Source: an uncultured Cuneatibacter sp.
GTDB lineage: Bacteria > Bacillota > Clostridia > Lachnospirales > Lachnospiraceae
Length of the DNA: 61,381 nt
Assembly (NCBI GenBank): GCA_934234215.1
Contig: CAKQHB010000016.1
Location: forward strand, 1 to 61,381
Direction of reading: 5' to 3'
The notes under the pieces are model-generated. The model was not told the DNA's origin and searched no databases. It saw only the letters and a program-made list of their open reading frames with translations. This document shows positions 8,616-16,050 of the stretch, one piece after another. Within the stretch, counting starts at the first letter, position 1. Every line of letters begins with the position of its first letter. The translations under genes and the position numbers were made by a program.

Positions 8616-9158
8616 TCAGATCGCATAGCTTCCCAGCACTTCCCCGTCCATCGTGCGGATCGTAAACAGACCATCCTCATAGATCATGTAGCTCTTGGGA
8701 TTGCCCTCTTTTGGAAGTGTCACAGAGCCCGGATTCAGATAGGTGACTCCGTCCTGCTCTGTCACCGTCTGCACATGCGTATGCCCGTGGATCAGAATCG
8801 TTCCCGGTGCCACAGGAGGCATCTTCTGCAGATTGTAGACATGACCATGTGTCAGAAACCACATTCTGCCCCGCTCAAAAATCGCTGCATAATCTGCTAA
8901 GATCGGGAACTGCAGCACCATCTGGTCTACCTCTGTATCACAATTTCCACGCACGCACAGGAGCTGTTCCTTTCGTGCGTTCAGCAGCTCGATCACCTTT
9001 TTCGGAGCATAATCCGGCGGCAGATCATTGCGGGGACCATGATACAGCAGATCTCCCAGAAGGATCAGCTTTTCTGCCTGCTCGGCGTCAAAGCAGTCTA
9101 ACATTTTCTGACAGCAGGACGCATCTCCGTGAATATCCGATGCAAACATTAACTTCAT
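8616..9158 (-). CDS. YfcE-type phosphodiesterase (calcineurin-like)
   Basis: A small cytosolic metallophosphoesterase of 180 residues. The dinuclear metal motifs are all present in order: ASDIHGD near residue 5, GDLLYHG, GNCD, THGHV and HGHTHV. The family hydrolyses model phosphodiesters; the natural substrate is unknown. A frame from 9230 would overlap the HAD gene deeply; AAGGAA ahead of 9158 supports the shorter start. It is the last gene of the xpt-HAD-phosphodiesterase run. Confidence 0.85.
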   Translation of the reverse strand: MKLMFASDIHGDASCCQKMLDCFDAEQAEKLILLGDLLYHGPRNDLPPDYAPKKVIELLNARKEQLLCVRGNCDTEVDQMVLQFPILADYAAIFERGRMWFLTHGHVYNLQKMPPVAPGTILIHGHTHVQTVTEQDGVTYLNPGSVTLPKEGNPKSYMIYEDGLFTIRTMDGEVLGSYAI

Positions 9159-9183
9159 CGCTTTTTCCTTCTTTCTCTTCTCG

Positions 9184-9789
9184 TCAGGAATGGATTCCAA
9201 GCGCTTCCAGACCGGCAACGGCTGCCTCATGATCTGTCACCTGAATCGTGTGAAAACCAAGTTCTGCCGCAGTCTGGATATTTTCTGCCCGATCATCCAG
9301 GAACACGCATTCCTCCGGGTTCAGATCATACTTCGCAAGCAATGTTTCGTAGATTGGCTTGAAAGGCTTGCGCTCCAATATTTCATAAGAAATCACACCG
9401 CCGTCCACTTCCGGATAAAAGGCAAATTTCTTTGCACCGACTTCAAACATGTACTTGCTGTAATTGGACAGCAAATAAACACGATATCCCTGTGCCTTGA
9501 TCGTGCGCACCCAGTCTTTTGCAAAGGGCTCCTCCACACAGGTTTCCAGACAATGCTGCATCACTTCTCTTGTCTCTTTTTCGCAGGAAGGATCGTTTGC
9601 GATGAACTCCTGCAAATATTCTTCTTCTGTGCGACCACCCTGATCCCGGTCATTCCAGGTCTTACTTAAAAACACTGCATTTGCGACCTTTTTCTTTGTC
9701 TCTTCCGAATAGGGAAACTGTTCCAGAACGGATTTCCAGTCGTAGCGGATCAACACATTTCCGATATCAAAAATGACGTTCCGGATCAT
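9184..9789 (-). CDS. HAD superfamily hydrolase (YihX-like phosphatase)
   Basis: A 201-residue subfamily IA HAD protein. Motif I is FDIGNVLIRYDW, with Gly-Asn at positions usually held by Asp-Gly/Thr, as in YihX-like phosphatases. The helical cap follows. Motif II is LLSNYS, motif III the Lys in RKPFKPIYE, and motif IV ECVFLDDRAENI. Likely a small phosphoester or sugar-phosphate phosphatase. Its ATG overlaps the xpt stop as ATGA, so the two are translationally coupled; a link to nucleotide salvage is possible but unproven. Confidence 0.82.
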   Translation of the reverse strand: MIRNVIFDIGNVLIRYDWKSVLEQFPYSEETKKKVANAVFLSKTWNDRDQGGRTEEEYLQEFIANDPSCEKETREVMQHCLETCVEEPFAKDWVRTIKAQGYRVYLLSNYSKYMFEVGAKKFAFYPEVDGGVISYEILERKPFKPIYETLLAKYDLNPEECVFLDDRAENIQTAAELGFHTIQVTDHEAAVAGLEALGIHS

Positions 9790-10370
9790 GCCTGTGCCTC
9801 CCGGAATACGATCTCGCCGTTCGGGTCCATGCTCTCAACGATTGCCAGAGATTCTACGTGCACGCCCATGCTACGGATACGCTCTCCGCCCGGCTCAAAG
9901 CCCTTCTCAACCGCGATACCCGCTCCAACCAATGTTGCTCCGGATGCACGAACGATCTCGATCAGACCTGCCAGTGCGCAGCCATTTGCAAGGAAATCAT
10001 CGATTACAAGAACACGGTCTTCCGGACCGAGGAACTTTTTGGACACAATGACATCATACACTCTGCCGTGTGTAAAAGATTTTACCTTGCTGCGATACAT
10101 CTCGCCGTCCAGATTCAGACTCTCGGACTTCTTTGCGAAAACAACCGGTACATGGAATACGGATGCTGCAGCGCAGGCAATACCGATTCCAGATGCCTCG
10201 ATCGTCATAATCTTTGTAATATTCTCTCCCTCAAACAGACGTTTCCACTCTTTGCCCATCTCCACGAACAGGTCTACGTCCATCTGGTGATTCAGGAAAC
10301 TATCTACTTTCAATACATCTGCACTTTTTACAATTCCGTCTTTCCGAATACGTTCTTCTAACAGTTTCAT
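9786..10370 (-). CDS. xpt: Xanthine phosphoribosyltransferase
   Basis: Salvage enzyme that makes XMP from xanthine and PRPP. The 194-residue product starts MKLLEERIRKDGIVKSADVL and contains the PRPP-binding motif RVLVIDDFLANG and the TIEASGIGIACAAA loop, both typical of Xpt. In Bacilli this gene usually follows a purine riboswitch; here the promoter (10406-10434) leaves a leader of only about 30 bases, too short for one. First gene of a three-gene operon. Confidence 0.93.
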   Translation of the reverse strand: MKLLEERIRKDGIVKSADVLKVDSFLNHQMDVDLFVEMGKEWKRLFEGENITKIMTIEASGIGIACAAASVFHVPVVFAKKSESLNLDGEMYRSKVKSFTHGRVYDVIVSKKFLGPEDRVLVIDDFLANGCALAGLIEIVRASGATLVGAGIAVEKGFEPGGERIRSMGVHVESLAIVESMDPNGEIVFREAQA

Positions 10371-10405
10371 TCGTTCCTCCGCATTTCTCTTTGGATTTTT
10401 TGTTC

Positions 10406-10434
10406 ATTATACAAAAGTGCTGCACAAAATGCAA
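10406..10434 (-). promoter_or_regulatory. xpt promoter
   Basis: Minus strand TTGCAT (10434-10429), 17-base spacer, TATAAT (10411-10406). Confidence 0.8.
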
Positions 10435-10450
10435 CAAAGCTTCTTAAAAA

Positions 10451-11791
10451 TTATTCCGCCTCTTCGGATTCCGTCTCCGTCTCAGGTTCCATCACATGTA
10501 CGATTGCCTGCTCAATATGTCTTCTCAGAACCCGCGTCACATGGATCTGCAGCGGCGGCACCTCGATGTCAAACACGGAGCCATCCTCCGGAAAACTATC
10601 CATATGATCCAGCACCATACCGCTCAGCGTATCGTAATCTTCATCTTCCGGGATTTCTACCTGCAAGGCTTCTGCCAGATCCGGAATCTGAATACTTCCG
10701 GAAACGCGCCAGGTATTGTCCCCGATCTTTTCGACCTCTGCCTGCTCTGCCGGATCAAACTCATCGTAAATATTACCGACGATCTCCTCCAGCAGATCCT
10801 CCATCGTCACAATACCGCTTGTATCGCCATATTCGTCAATGACAATGGCAATGTGCTGTTTTTTCATCTGCATCTGACTGAACAGACGATCCGCCGGAAG
10901 TGATTCCGGTACAAAATAAGCCGGGCGCAGCAGCTCCCGCATCGTGCGGGGCTTTTTCCGTGTCAGATTCAGCAGATAATCTCTCGCATTTAAAATACCA
11001 AGGACATCGTTCAGATCTTCCCCATACACCGGGTAACGGGAAAGTCCGCTGTCGTGGATTGTTTTCAGCACTTCATCTTTTTCTGCTTCTGCGGACAGTG
11101 CAACGACCTTTGGTTCTCGCGTCATAACATCTTCTGCGTCAATATCATTGAACTCAAATACATTTTGAATCCACTCATGTTCATCCTGCTCGATGGTTCC
11201 CTGCTCGCTGCCCTTGTCCACGATCATACGGATCTCATCTTCTGTGGCAACTTCCTCCTCCGGCACTTCCATCTTTAACAGACGAAATACTCCGCCGACA
11301 CTGCCTTCTGCCAGCCACACTGCCGGATAAAAGAACTTGCCGACACCGCGGATCACACCGTACAGCGACAGCGCATAGCGCATCGGATCACGGCTCACCA
11401 GTTTTCTGGAAATCTGATCTCCAAACAGAATGACAATCAGCCACTCTACAACGAGAAGCAGAGCACAAACGCTTCCATATAAAATCGGCTGAGGCACAAA
11501 CTCCCACCCCCATTTATACTGACAGACTCCGGTAACGTCTGATGCAAAACCAATGACCGTCAACGCCGCCAAAAAGAATCCCGTCAGCATCATGGCGATC
11601 TGATGTGCATAAAGTGTCCGTTCCGGCTCCTCTGCAATCTTCAAAAGCTTTGTTGCATCCTCGTCTTTGTCCTCTTCCTCCATCTTTCGCAGCTTCGCAA
11701 CGCTCAGTCCGCGCACTGCCGCATCCGCCGCTGCCAAAATCGCGTGTGCGACCAGCAAAACAACTAACAGCAGCATCTTTTTCCAAAACAT
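10451..11791 (-). CDS. CNNM/CorC (HlyC)-family transporter, possible Mg2+ exporter
   Basis: A 446-residue membrane protein. The N-terminal CNNM/DUF21 domain (roughly 1-190) has hydrophobic helices, including VVLLVAHAILAAADAAV and IAMMLTGFFLAALTVIGFA. A pair of CBS domains follows (about 205-325, DVMTREPKVVAL and DTSGIVTMEDLLEEIVG). The C-terminal CorC/HlyC domain (about 350-430) includes DTLSGMVLDHMDSFPEDG. Family members such as CorC and MpfA are linked to Mg2+ efflux or resistance. It has an unusual leader with a short ORF and a terminator (11850-12053), so regulated expression is likely. The substrate is inferred. Confidence 0.88.
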   Translation of the reverse strand: MFWKKMLLLVVLLVAHAILAAADAAVRGLSVAKLRKMEEEDKDEDATKLLKIAEEPERTLYAHQIAMMLTGFFLAALTVIGFASDVTGVCQYKWGWEFVPQPILYGSVCALLLVVEWLIVILFGDQISRKLVSRDPMRYALSLYGVIRGVGKFFYPAVWLAEGSVGGVFRLLKMEVPEEEVATEDEIRMIVDKGSEQGTIEQDEHEWIQNVFEFNDIDAEDVMTREPKVVALSAEAEKDEVLKTIHDSGLSRYPVYGEDLNDVLGILNARDYLLNLTRKKPRTMRELLRPAYFVPESLPADRLFSQMQMKKQHIAIVIDEYGDTSGIVTMEDLLEEIVGNIYDEFDPAEQAEVEKIGDNTWRVSGSIQIPDLAEALQVEIPEDEDYDTLSGMVLDHMDSFPEDGSVFDIEVPPLQIHVTRVLRRHIEQAIVHVMEPETETESEEAE

Positions 11792-11849
11792 ACTCTCTTT
11801 TTCTCTCCTTTTTGTAATGTGTCGTTTCTAGTTGCATTTTTTGCAAAAA

Positions 11850-11897
11850 ATAACGCAAAAAGCACAGCCTGTCAGAACTTTCCTGACAAGCCATGCT
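11850..11897 (-). terminator. Leader terminator (attenuator) upstream of the CorC-like gene
   Basis: On the minus strand AGCATGGCTTGTCAG (11897-11883) pairs with CTGACAGGCTGTGCT (11875-11861), 15 positions with G-U wobbles, followed by TTTTTGCG and TTATTTTTT. It lies after the promoter at 12025-12053 and before the gene start at 11791, so it acts inside the leader. Confidence 0.85.
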
Positions 11898-11902
11898 CTT
11901 AT

Positions 11903-11965
11903 CTACTCTTTGGATCTGTCGATACACAAATGATCTGTGTTAGGATCACTATCCGAATCGTCCAT
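11903..11965 (-). CDS. Putative 20-residue acidic leader peptide
   Basis: A short ORF between the promoter and the leader terminator. It encodes MDDSDSDPNTD then HLCIDRSKE and ends in TAG five bases before the terminator stem. Five Asp in the first 11 residues, with a Pro, recalls the nascent chains that destabilise ribosomes at low Mg2+ (as for MgtL). The ribosome site is imperfect: GGAAGG lies 13 bases upstream and AGAAG 5 bases upstream. A second ATG-started frame overlaps it. Translation is not proven. Confidence 0.4.
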   Translation of the reverse strand: MDDSDSDPNTDHLCIDRSKE

Positions 11966-12024
11966 GAAAGCTTCTTTTCCTTCCTTCCATAATGCGGTAA
12001 TTTTCCGCAATCCATACTTTTCTT

Positions 12025-12053
12025 AGTATAGCCTTGCGTCCCGCAAAAGTCAA
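12025..12053 (-). promoter_or_regulatory. Promoter of the CorC-like gene leader
   Basis: Minus strand TTGACT (12053-12048), 17-base spacer, TATACT (12030-12025), directly after the stop codon of the AICAR transformylase gene. Confidence 0.88.
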
Positions 12054-12059
12054 GTCTTA

Positions 12060-13238
12060 TCAGTGATGGAACAGACGAATGCCGGTAAATGCCATCGCAA
12101 TGTCATGCTCGTTGCAGCTTTCGATTACCAGATCATCTCTCACAGAACCACCGGGCTGTGCAATGTATGCAACACCGCTCTTTACTGCACGTTCAATGTT
12201 ATCGCTGAACGGGAAGAATGCGTCAGAACCAAGTGCAACACCCTGCATCTGATTCAGCCAGGCACGCTTTTCCTCTCTTGTAAATACCGGAGGCTTCTCC
12301 TCAAAAGTGCGCTCCCAGACACCGTCTGCCAGCACATCCATATATTCCTCCCCAATGTAAACGTCGATGGCGTTATCGCGGTCTGCACGCTTGATGGAAT
12401 CCTTGAATTTCAGATTCAATACCTGCGGAGCCTGACGTAAAAACCAGTTATCTGCCTTGTTTCCGGCAAGTCTCGTGCAATGTACGCGGGACTGCTGACC
12501 AGCGCCGATACCGATTGCCTGACCGTCCTTGACATAGCAGACAGAATTAGACTGCGTATACTTCAGTGTGATCAGGGAGATGATCAGGTCGATCTTTGCG
12601 GATTCCGGAATGTCTTTCTTGTCTGTCACAATATTGGACAGCAGCTCTTCGTTGATCTTTAATTCATTGCGACCCTGCTCAAAGGTAACCCCAAATACCT
12701 GCTTGTGCTCCAACTGTGCCGGTACATAATTCGGATCGATCTGGATCACGTTGTAAGCGCCCTTCTTCTTTGCTTTCAGCATCTCCAGCGCTTCGTCGGT
12801 ATATCCGGGAGCGATGACACCATCGGAAACCTCTCTCTTGATCAAACGAGCGGTATCTGCATCGCACACATCTGACAATGCAATAAAATCACCAAAAGAA
12901 GACATTCTGTCTGCTCCTCTTGCTCTTGCATAAGCACATGCCAGGGGTGACAATTCTCCCAGATCCTCTACCCAATAAATTTTTGCCAGCACATCCGATA
13001 ACGGAAGTCCTACTGCTGCGCCGGCAGGGGAAACATGCTTGAAAGAAGTCGCTGCCGGAAGTCCGGTCGCTTCTTTTAATTCCTTAACAAGCTGCCAGCC
13101 ATTAAATGCATCCAAAAAGTTAATATATCCGGGACGACCGTTCAGAATGGTCACCGGCAGATCGCTGCCATCTTCCATAAAAATACGGGAAGGCTTCTGA
13201 TTTGGGTTACATCCATATTTTAATTCAAATTCGTTCAT
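12060..13238 (-). CDS. AICAR transformylase (stand-alone formyltransferase domain of PurH)
   Basis: Converts AICAR and 10-formyl-tetrahydrofolate to FAICAR, the ninth step of purine synthesis. The 392-residue protein matches only the C-terminal transformylase half of bifunctional PurH: ELKYGCNPNQKPSR, the Lys-His catalytic pair in SFKHVSPAGAA, SNSVCYVKDGQAIGIGAGQQ, LGSDAFFPFSDNIE and AQPGGSVRDD. The inosinicase half is absent and replaced by the PurO-type gene just upstream (stop 20 bases before this start). GGGAG precedes the ATG at 13238; the longer frame to 13265 overlaps the neighbour. Confidence 0.9.
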   Translation of the reverse strand: MNEFELKYGCNPNQKPSRIFMEDGSDLPVTILNGRPGYINFLDAFNGWQLVKELKEATGLPAATSFKHVSPAGAAVGLPLSDVLAKIYWVEDLGELSPLACAYARARGADRMSSFGDFIALSDVCDADTARLIKREVSDGVIAPGYTDEALEMLKAKKKGAYNVIQIDPNYVPAQLEHKQVFGVTFEQGRNELKINEELLSNIVTDKKDIPESAKIDLIISLITLKYTQSNSVCYVKDGQAIGIGAGQQSRVHCTRLAGNKADNWFLRQAPQVLNLKFKDSIKRADRDNAIDVYIGEEYMDVLADGVWERTFEEKPPVFTREEKRAWLNQMQGVALGSDAFFPFSDNIERAVKSGVAYIAQPGGSVRDDLVIESCNEHDIAMAFTGIRLFHH

Positions 13239-13258
13239 GATCCATTCTCCCTTTTCTC

Positions 13259-13972
13259 TTAGCAATTTTTATTTTTTATGATGGTCTCGTATTTGCCTGT
13301 TGCAATGTCGATGTAGCGAACAAACAACGAAACCTTATTGTCCGGATTCAAGCTATCCCAAAGCATCTCGGTGAATACCTGCATGTCGTCACACATTTCC
13401 ACCAGCTTCGGCTCACCTGCAAAGCTGGGCAGCGGATTGCCATCGTGCTGATAGGTATGAATGAAGCGTCCCTCACCTGCTACCGGATGATCGTAGCTGA
13501 ATGTGTAACGGTTGCAGCAGGACGGATCGCCGTTATTGCTCTTTAAAATCGACATGCTGTATGCATACTGACCATCTGCCACTTCCATCAGTCCGGAAAT
13601 TCTGGGGGTATAATTCGGAGCATCCGGCTCAAATTCTCTGCTGCGAAGAGACTGTTCAAAAGAAAGTCCTGCTGCAAGTCCATCGTATACGGTATCGGTC
13701 TGATCTCCGTTTGTTACGATCGTCTGGCTGCCAAGAACACGTACTGGTGCGTAGATAATCAGGCTCGGATCTACCAGTTTGGACGGATCAAACGCCTGTG
13801 TGCGGATGCCCTCGCCTTCTGTCTCAAAGACACGATTGCGGCTGTTCTCGCTTCTGCCCATGATGAAATAAGCAGCAACTGCTTTTGTTCCATCTGGGGT
13901 CCGGCCGATCACAATTCCTCTTCCCGGATATGCATTTTCCTTCAGTTCCTTCTGCAGTGATAACATGGTCAT
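13259..13972 (-). CDS. purO: IMP cyclohydrolase (PurO-like)
   Basis: Closes FAICAR to IMP, the last step of de novo purine synthesis. The 237-residue protein resembles archaeal PurO/IMP cyclohydrolase: NAYPGRGIVIGRTPDG, AAYFIMGRSENSRNR, IYAPVRVLG and TNGDQTDTVYDGL. It shares no fold with the N-terminal half of PurH, so the pair is a non-orthologous split of the bifunctional enzyme. AAAGGAGAG stands five bases ahead of the first ATG; a second ATG two codons later is possible. The structured repeat (copy B) lies directly upstream and no clear promoter is seen. Confidence 0.88.
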   Translation of the reverse strand: MTMLSLQKELKENAYPGRGIVIGRTPDGTKAVAAYFIMGRSENSRNRVFETEGEGIRTQAFDPSKLVDPSLIIYAPVRVLGSQTIVTNGDQTDTVYDGLAAGLSFEQSLRSREFEPDAPNYTPRISGLMEVADGQYAYSMSILKSNNGDPSCCNRYTFSYDHPVAGEGRFIHTYQHDGNPLPSFAGEPKLVEMCDDMQVFTEMLWDSLNPDNKVSLFVRYIDIATGKYETIIKNKNC

Positions 13973-14012
13973 TCCATTCTCTCCTTTGAAATGTAATGCA
14001 ATTTTAATAATG

Positions 14013-14155
14013 TAAAAATAGAATCCTGCTCTGCAGGATTCTCCGCCTGCGGCGGGTCGCGAAGCGACAAATTCCGTTCCGACGCAGTGCGATCCACGCG
14101 GAGCGCTTTTTTTGCTTTATAGGAAATGCAACGCAATTTCCTATAAAGTAAAAAA
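14013..14155 (-). repeat. Terminator-associated structured repeat, full copy B
   Basis: Same element as at 7685-7826. It begins at the T-tract of the sigK terminator. Hairpin 1 is nearly perfect (CTTTATAGGAAAT / ATTTCCTATAAAG), the nested CTCCGC/GCGGAG stem is kept (one mismatch in the middle stem), and hairpin 3 is GAATCCTGC/GCAGGATTC. It separates sigK from the purine genes. Confidence 0.9.
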
Positions 14156-14180
14156 GGGCATTCCCATACCAGGAACGCCC
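14149..14180 (-). terminator. Intrinsic terminator of sigK
   Basis: GGGCGTTCC pairs with GGGAATGCCC around a short loop, followed by a T-run that is also the start of repeat copy B. Bases 14181-14321 hold nothing recognised. Confidence 0.88.
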
Positions 14181-14321
14181 AGGCGGTCGGCAATTATCTC
14201 GTGTGCTCCCTGTGGTTTCTCCACTTCCGCCAGTCACACACATCTATACTATAACTTGCTTTCCGAACGCTTGCAAGCATCAAATGCTGTGAATTTTCAC
14301 TGGTCGATTTTTCGTTTTCTT

Positions 14322-14945
14322 TTATGACTGTTCCATCGCTTCCCGCAGATGTTCGATCCCGCTCTTTTCGATCCGGCTGACGTAGCTGCGGCTGATCCCG
14401 GACAATGCCGCCACCTCCCGCTGTGTGTATTCTCTCAGACCATATAGCCCGTATCGCAGACAAAGTACACGGCGCTCCCGCTCCGGAAGTATCCGCAGCA
14501 TCTGATACATCTTGGCGAGATCCGCCCGCAGGATGATCTGTTCCGACACCTCCGACTCCTCTGCAATGATAATATCCAGCAAATGAATCTCATTGCCCTC
14601 TTTGTCTGTTCCGATCGGGTCATACAGACTCACTTCGCGGCTGCGTTTTTTCTCTGCCCGCAATACCATGAGGATCTCGTTCTCAATACATCTAGCAGCA
14701 TACGTACCCAACCTGCTGCCTTTTTCCGGATCAAACGTATCGACTGCTTTTATCAGACCGATTGTTCCTATGGATATCAGGTCTTCCTGCTCCTGACCGC
14801 TGCCCACATACTTTTTCGCAATGTGTGCCACCAGACGGAGATTTCGCTCGATCAATGCATTTTTTGCATTCTGATTTCCGTTTCTGCTGGCAGTCAAATA
14901 CTCTTTTTCTTCTGAAGCACTCGGCGGTTTCAGAAAGGTCTGCAA
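14322..14945 (-). CDS. sigK: Sporulation sigma factor SigK
   Basis: Late mother-cell sigma factor for spore coat and cortex genes. The 207-residue product has the SigK hallmarks: PPSASEEKEYL at the N-terminus, RNLRLVAHIAKKY, DLISIGTIGLIKAVDTFDPEKG, LGTYAARCIENEIL, SLYDPIGTDKEGNE, and region 4.2 ISRSYVSRIEKSG. The start is TTG at 14945, the first start codon after an in-frame TAA, giving MQTFLKPP. The pro-sequence of Bacillus SigK is missing and no skin-type interruption is seen. The upstream gene's terminator runs into the start codon, and a sigma K/E-like promoter lies in its loop. Confidence 0.88.
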   Translation of the reverse strand: MQTFLKPPSASEEKEYLTASRNGNQNAKNALIERNLRLVAHIAKKYVGSGQEQEDLISIGTIGLIKAVDTFDPEKGSRLGTYAARCIENEILMVLRAEKKRSREVSLYDPIGTDKEGNEIHLLDIIIAEESEVSEQIILRADLAKMYQMLRILPERERRVLCLRYGLYGLREYTQREVAALSGISRSYVSRIEKSGIEHLREAMEQS

Positions 14946-14949
14946 AATA

Positions 14950-14998
14950 AAAAGCCCTCTCGCAACTCTTTCTGTTTAAAGTATGCGACAGGGCTTTT
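14950..14998 (-). terminator. Terminator of the E2-like gene, overlapping the sigK start region
   Basis: AAAAGCCCTGTCGCA (14998-14984) pairs with TGCGAGAGGGCTTTT (14964-14950), followed by TATTTTG. Termination would fall at the sigK TTG codon; the 3' arm holds GAGAGGG, the likely sigK ribosome site. Confidence 0.85.
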
Positions 14999-15004
14999 CT
15001 CAGT
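14977..15004 (-). promoter_or_regulatory. Candidate sigma K/sigma E-type promoter for sigK
   Basis: Minus strand AC (15004-15003), 17 bases, then GCATACTTTA with CATACTTTA at 14985-14977. This fits the sigma K consensus AC-N16/17-CATANNNTA and is near the sigma E -10. Transcription from it would start near 14970, after the 5' arm of the terminator, leaving the ribosome site free. Confidence 0.5.
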
Positions 15005-15023
15005 TCCCGGATTCTATCCGGAC

Positions 15024-15944
15024 TTATTTCTTCACACGGTCAATTGCATCCGGCACAACCGTTTCCGGCGGAACCATCAGCTGTTCCGGATGCATCATGT
15101 AGTTTCGGATTGCTTTAAATGCAGATGCGTATACAAAACCATCGGTGATGCGCTCATCTGCAACAACCTTCAACGAAATGTATGTTTTCTTTACGGTAGA
15201 ACCGTCTCTTGCGATCTCATTCACAGAATACTTCTTGCCCAGTGCAATAAAGATCGAAGTCGTACCAAACTCATAAATATGGTGATAAATACTGCTCAGT
15301 CCCATAGAACCCATGTTTGTGATAAAACAGGACGTATGGAACGGGCTCAGATCCGTAAAGCTCTTCGGCAGCCAGCCGCGGCGATCCAGCCACTTCAACA
15401 TGCCGACAACAAAGCGCAGCAGAAAATCCGGGATCATTGCCAATGCAGTCTCCAGACCATCAAAGCCGCTCTTGTTCTCATCATCCTCTACCTTTACGGT
15501 GCGGTCGATCGTCTCAACGATCTCATCGACTCTCCGGTAAACATCCTGCAGCGTATCCTCCAGTTCGAAATGAGGGGTGATGATCGTGCGATCGCCATCA
15601 AAATGCATGCCTTTCTTGACAACCATCGAGAACTTGATCTCATTTCTGGAATAAATATGGTTGCCCTGCACAAAACGGTTCAGCTGTGGAATCTGGGAAA
15701 TTGTACGTACCAGAGCTGCAAACAGCAGATGATACGTCGTCAGTCCCTTCCAGCCGTCTCTGCGCTGCTCCTGTAAAAATACCTGTGTCTTTGTGATATC
15801 AATGGTATCCTCAAACAAAACCCAGGAATCGGACTTCGTCTTCATAATATACGGGATTAAAAGTCCCATGGGATCGAGATTCCGAATACGGAAACCGTCC
15901 TTTCTGTCACCTAACTTCTTCTTTCTTCCCTCAAAAGGTATCAT
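15024..15944 (-). CDS. 2-oxo acid dehydrogenase E2-like acyltransferase, probably inactive
   Basis: A 306-residue protein of the chloramphenicol acetyltransferase/E2 catalytic fold with no lipoyl domain. The C-terminal motif that normally reads DHRxxDG is here ADERITDGF, so the catalytic His is Glu. Other E2 features remain (LTTYHLLFAALVRTISQIPQLN, FITNMGSMGLSSIY). It may be a binding or regulatory protein rather than an acyltransferase. No E1 or E3 genes are nearby. AGAGGAG precedes the ATG, and it has its own promoter (15994-16023) and terminator. Confidence 0.75.
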   Translation of the reverse strand: MIPFEGRKKKLGDRKDGFRIRNLDPMGLLIPYIMKTKSDSWVLFEDTIDITKTQVFLQEQRRDGWKGLTTYHLLFAALVRTISQIPQLNRFVQGNHIYSRNEIKFSMVVKKGMHFDGDRTIITPHFELEDTLQDVYRRVDEIVETIDRTVKVEDDENKSGFDGLETALAMIPDFLLRFVVGMLKWLDRRGWLPKSFTDLSPFHTSCFITNMGSMGLSSIYHHIYEFGTTSIFIALGKKYSVNEIARDGSTVKKTYISLKVVADERITDGFVYASAFKAIRNYMMHPEQLMVPPETVVPDAIDRVKK

Positions 15945-15993
15945 AAAGCATAACTCCTCTTTCCCTATGTAAACTTGGATTGCTCCAGCGTTT

Positions 15994-16023
15994 ATGATAG
16001 AGGAAGATGAACCAAAAAGTCAA
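15994..16023 (-). promoter_or_regulatory. Promoter of the E2-like gene
   Basis: Minus strand TTGACT (16023-16018), 18-base spacer, TATCAT (15999-15994). Confidence 0.7.
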
Positions 16024-16050
16024 ATAAACTTTTATTTAGGATGTGTTCTG

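Noticed and set aside
10371..10411. Purine riboswitch ahead of xpt
   Set aside because: The promoter leaves only about 30 bases of leader, too short for the aptamer.
11898..12020. M-box Mg2+ riboswitch in the CorC-like gene leader
   Set aside because: The leader lacks the long conserved M-box core; only the short ORF and terminator are seen.
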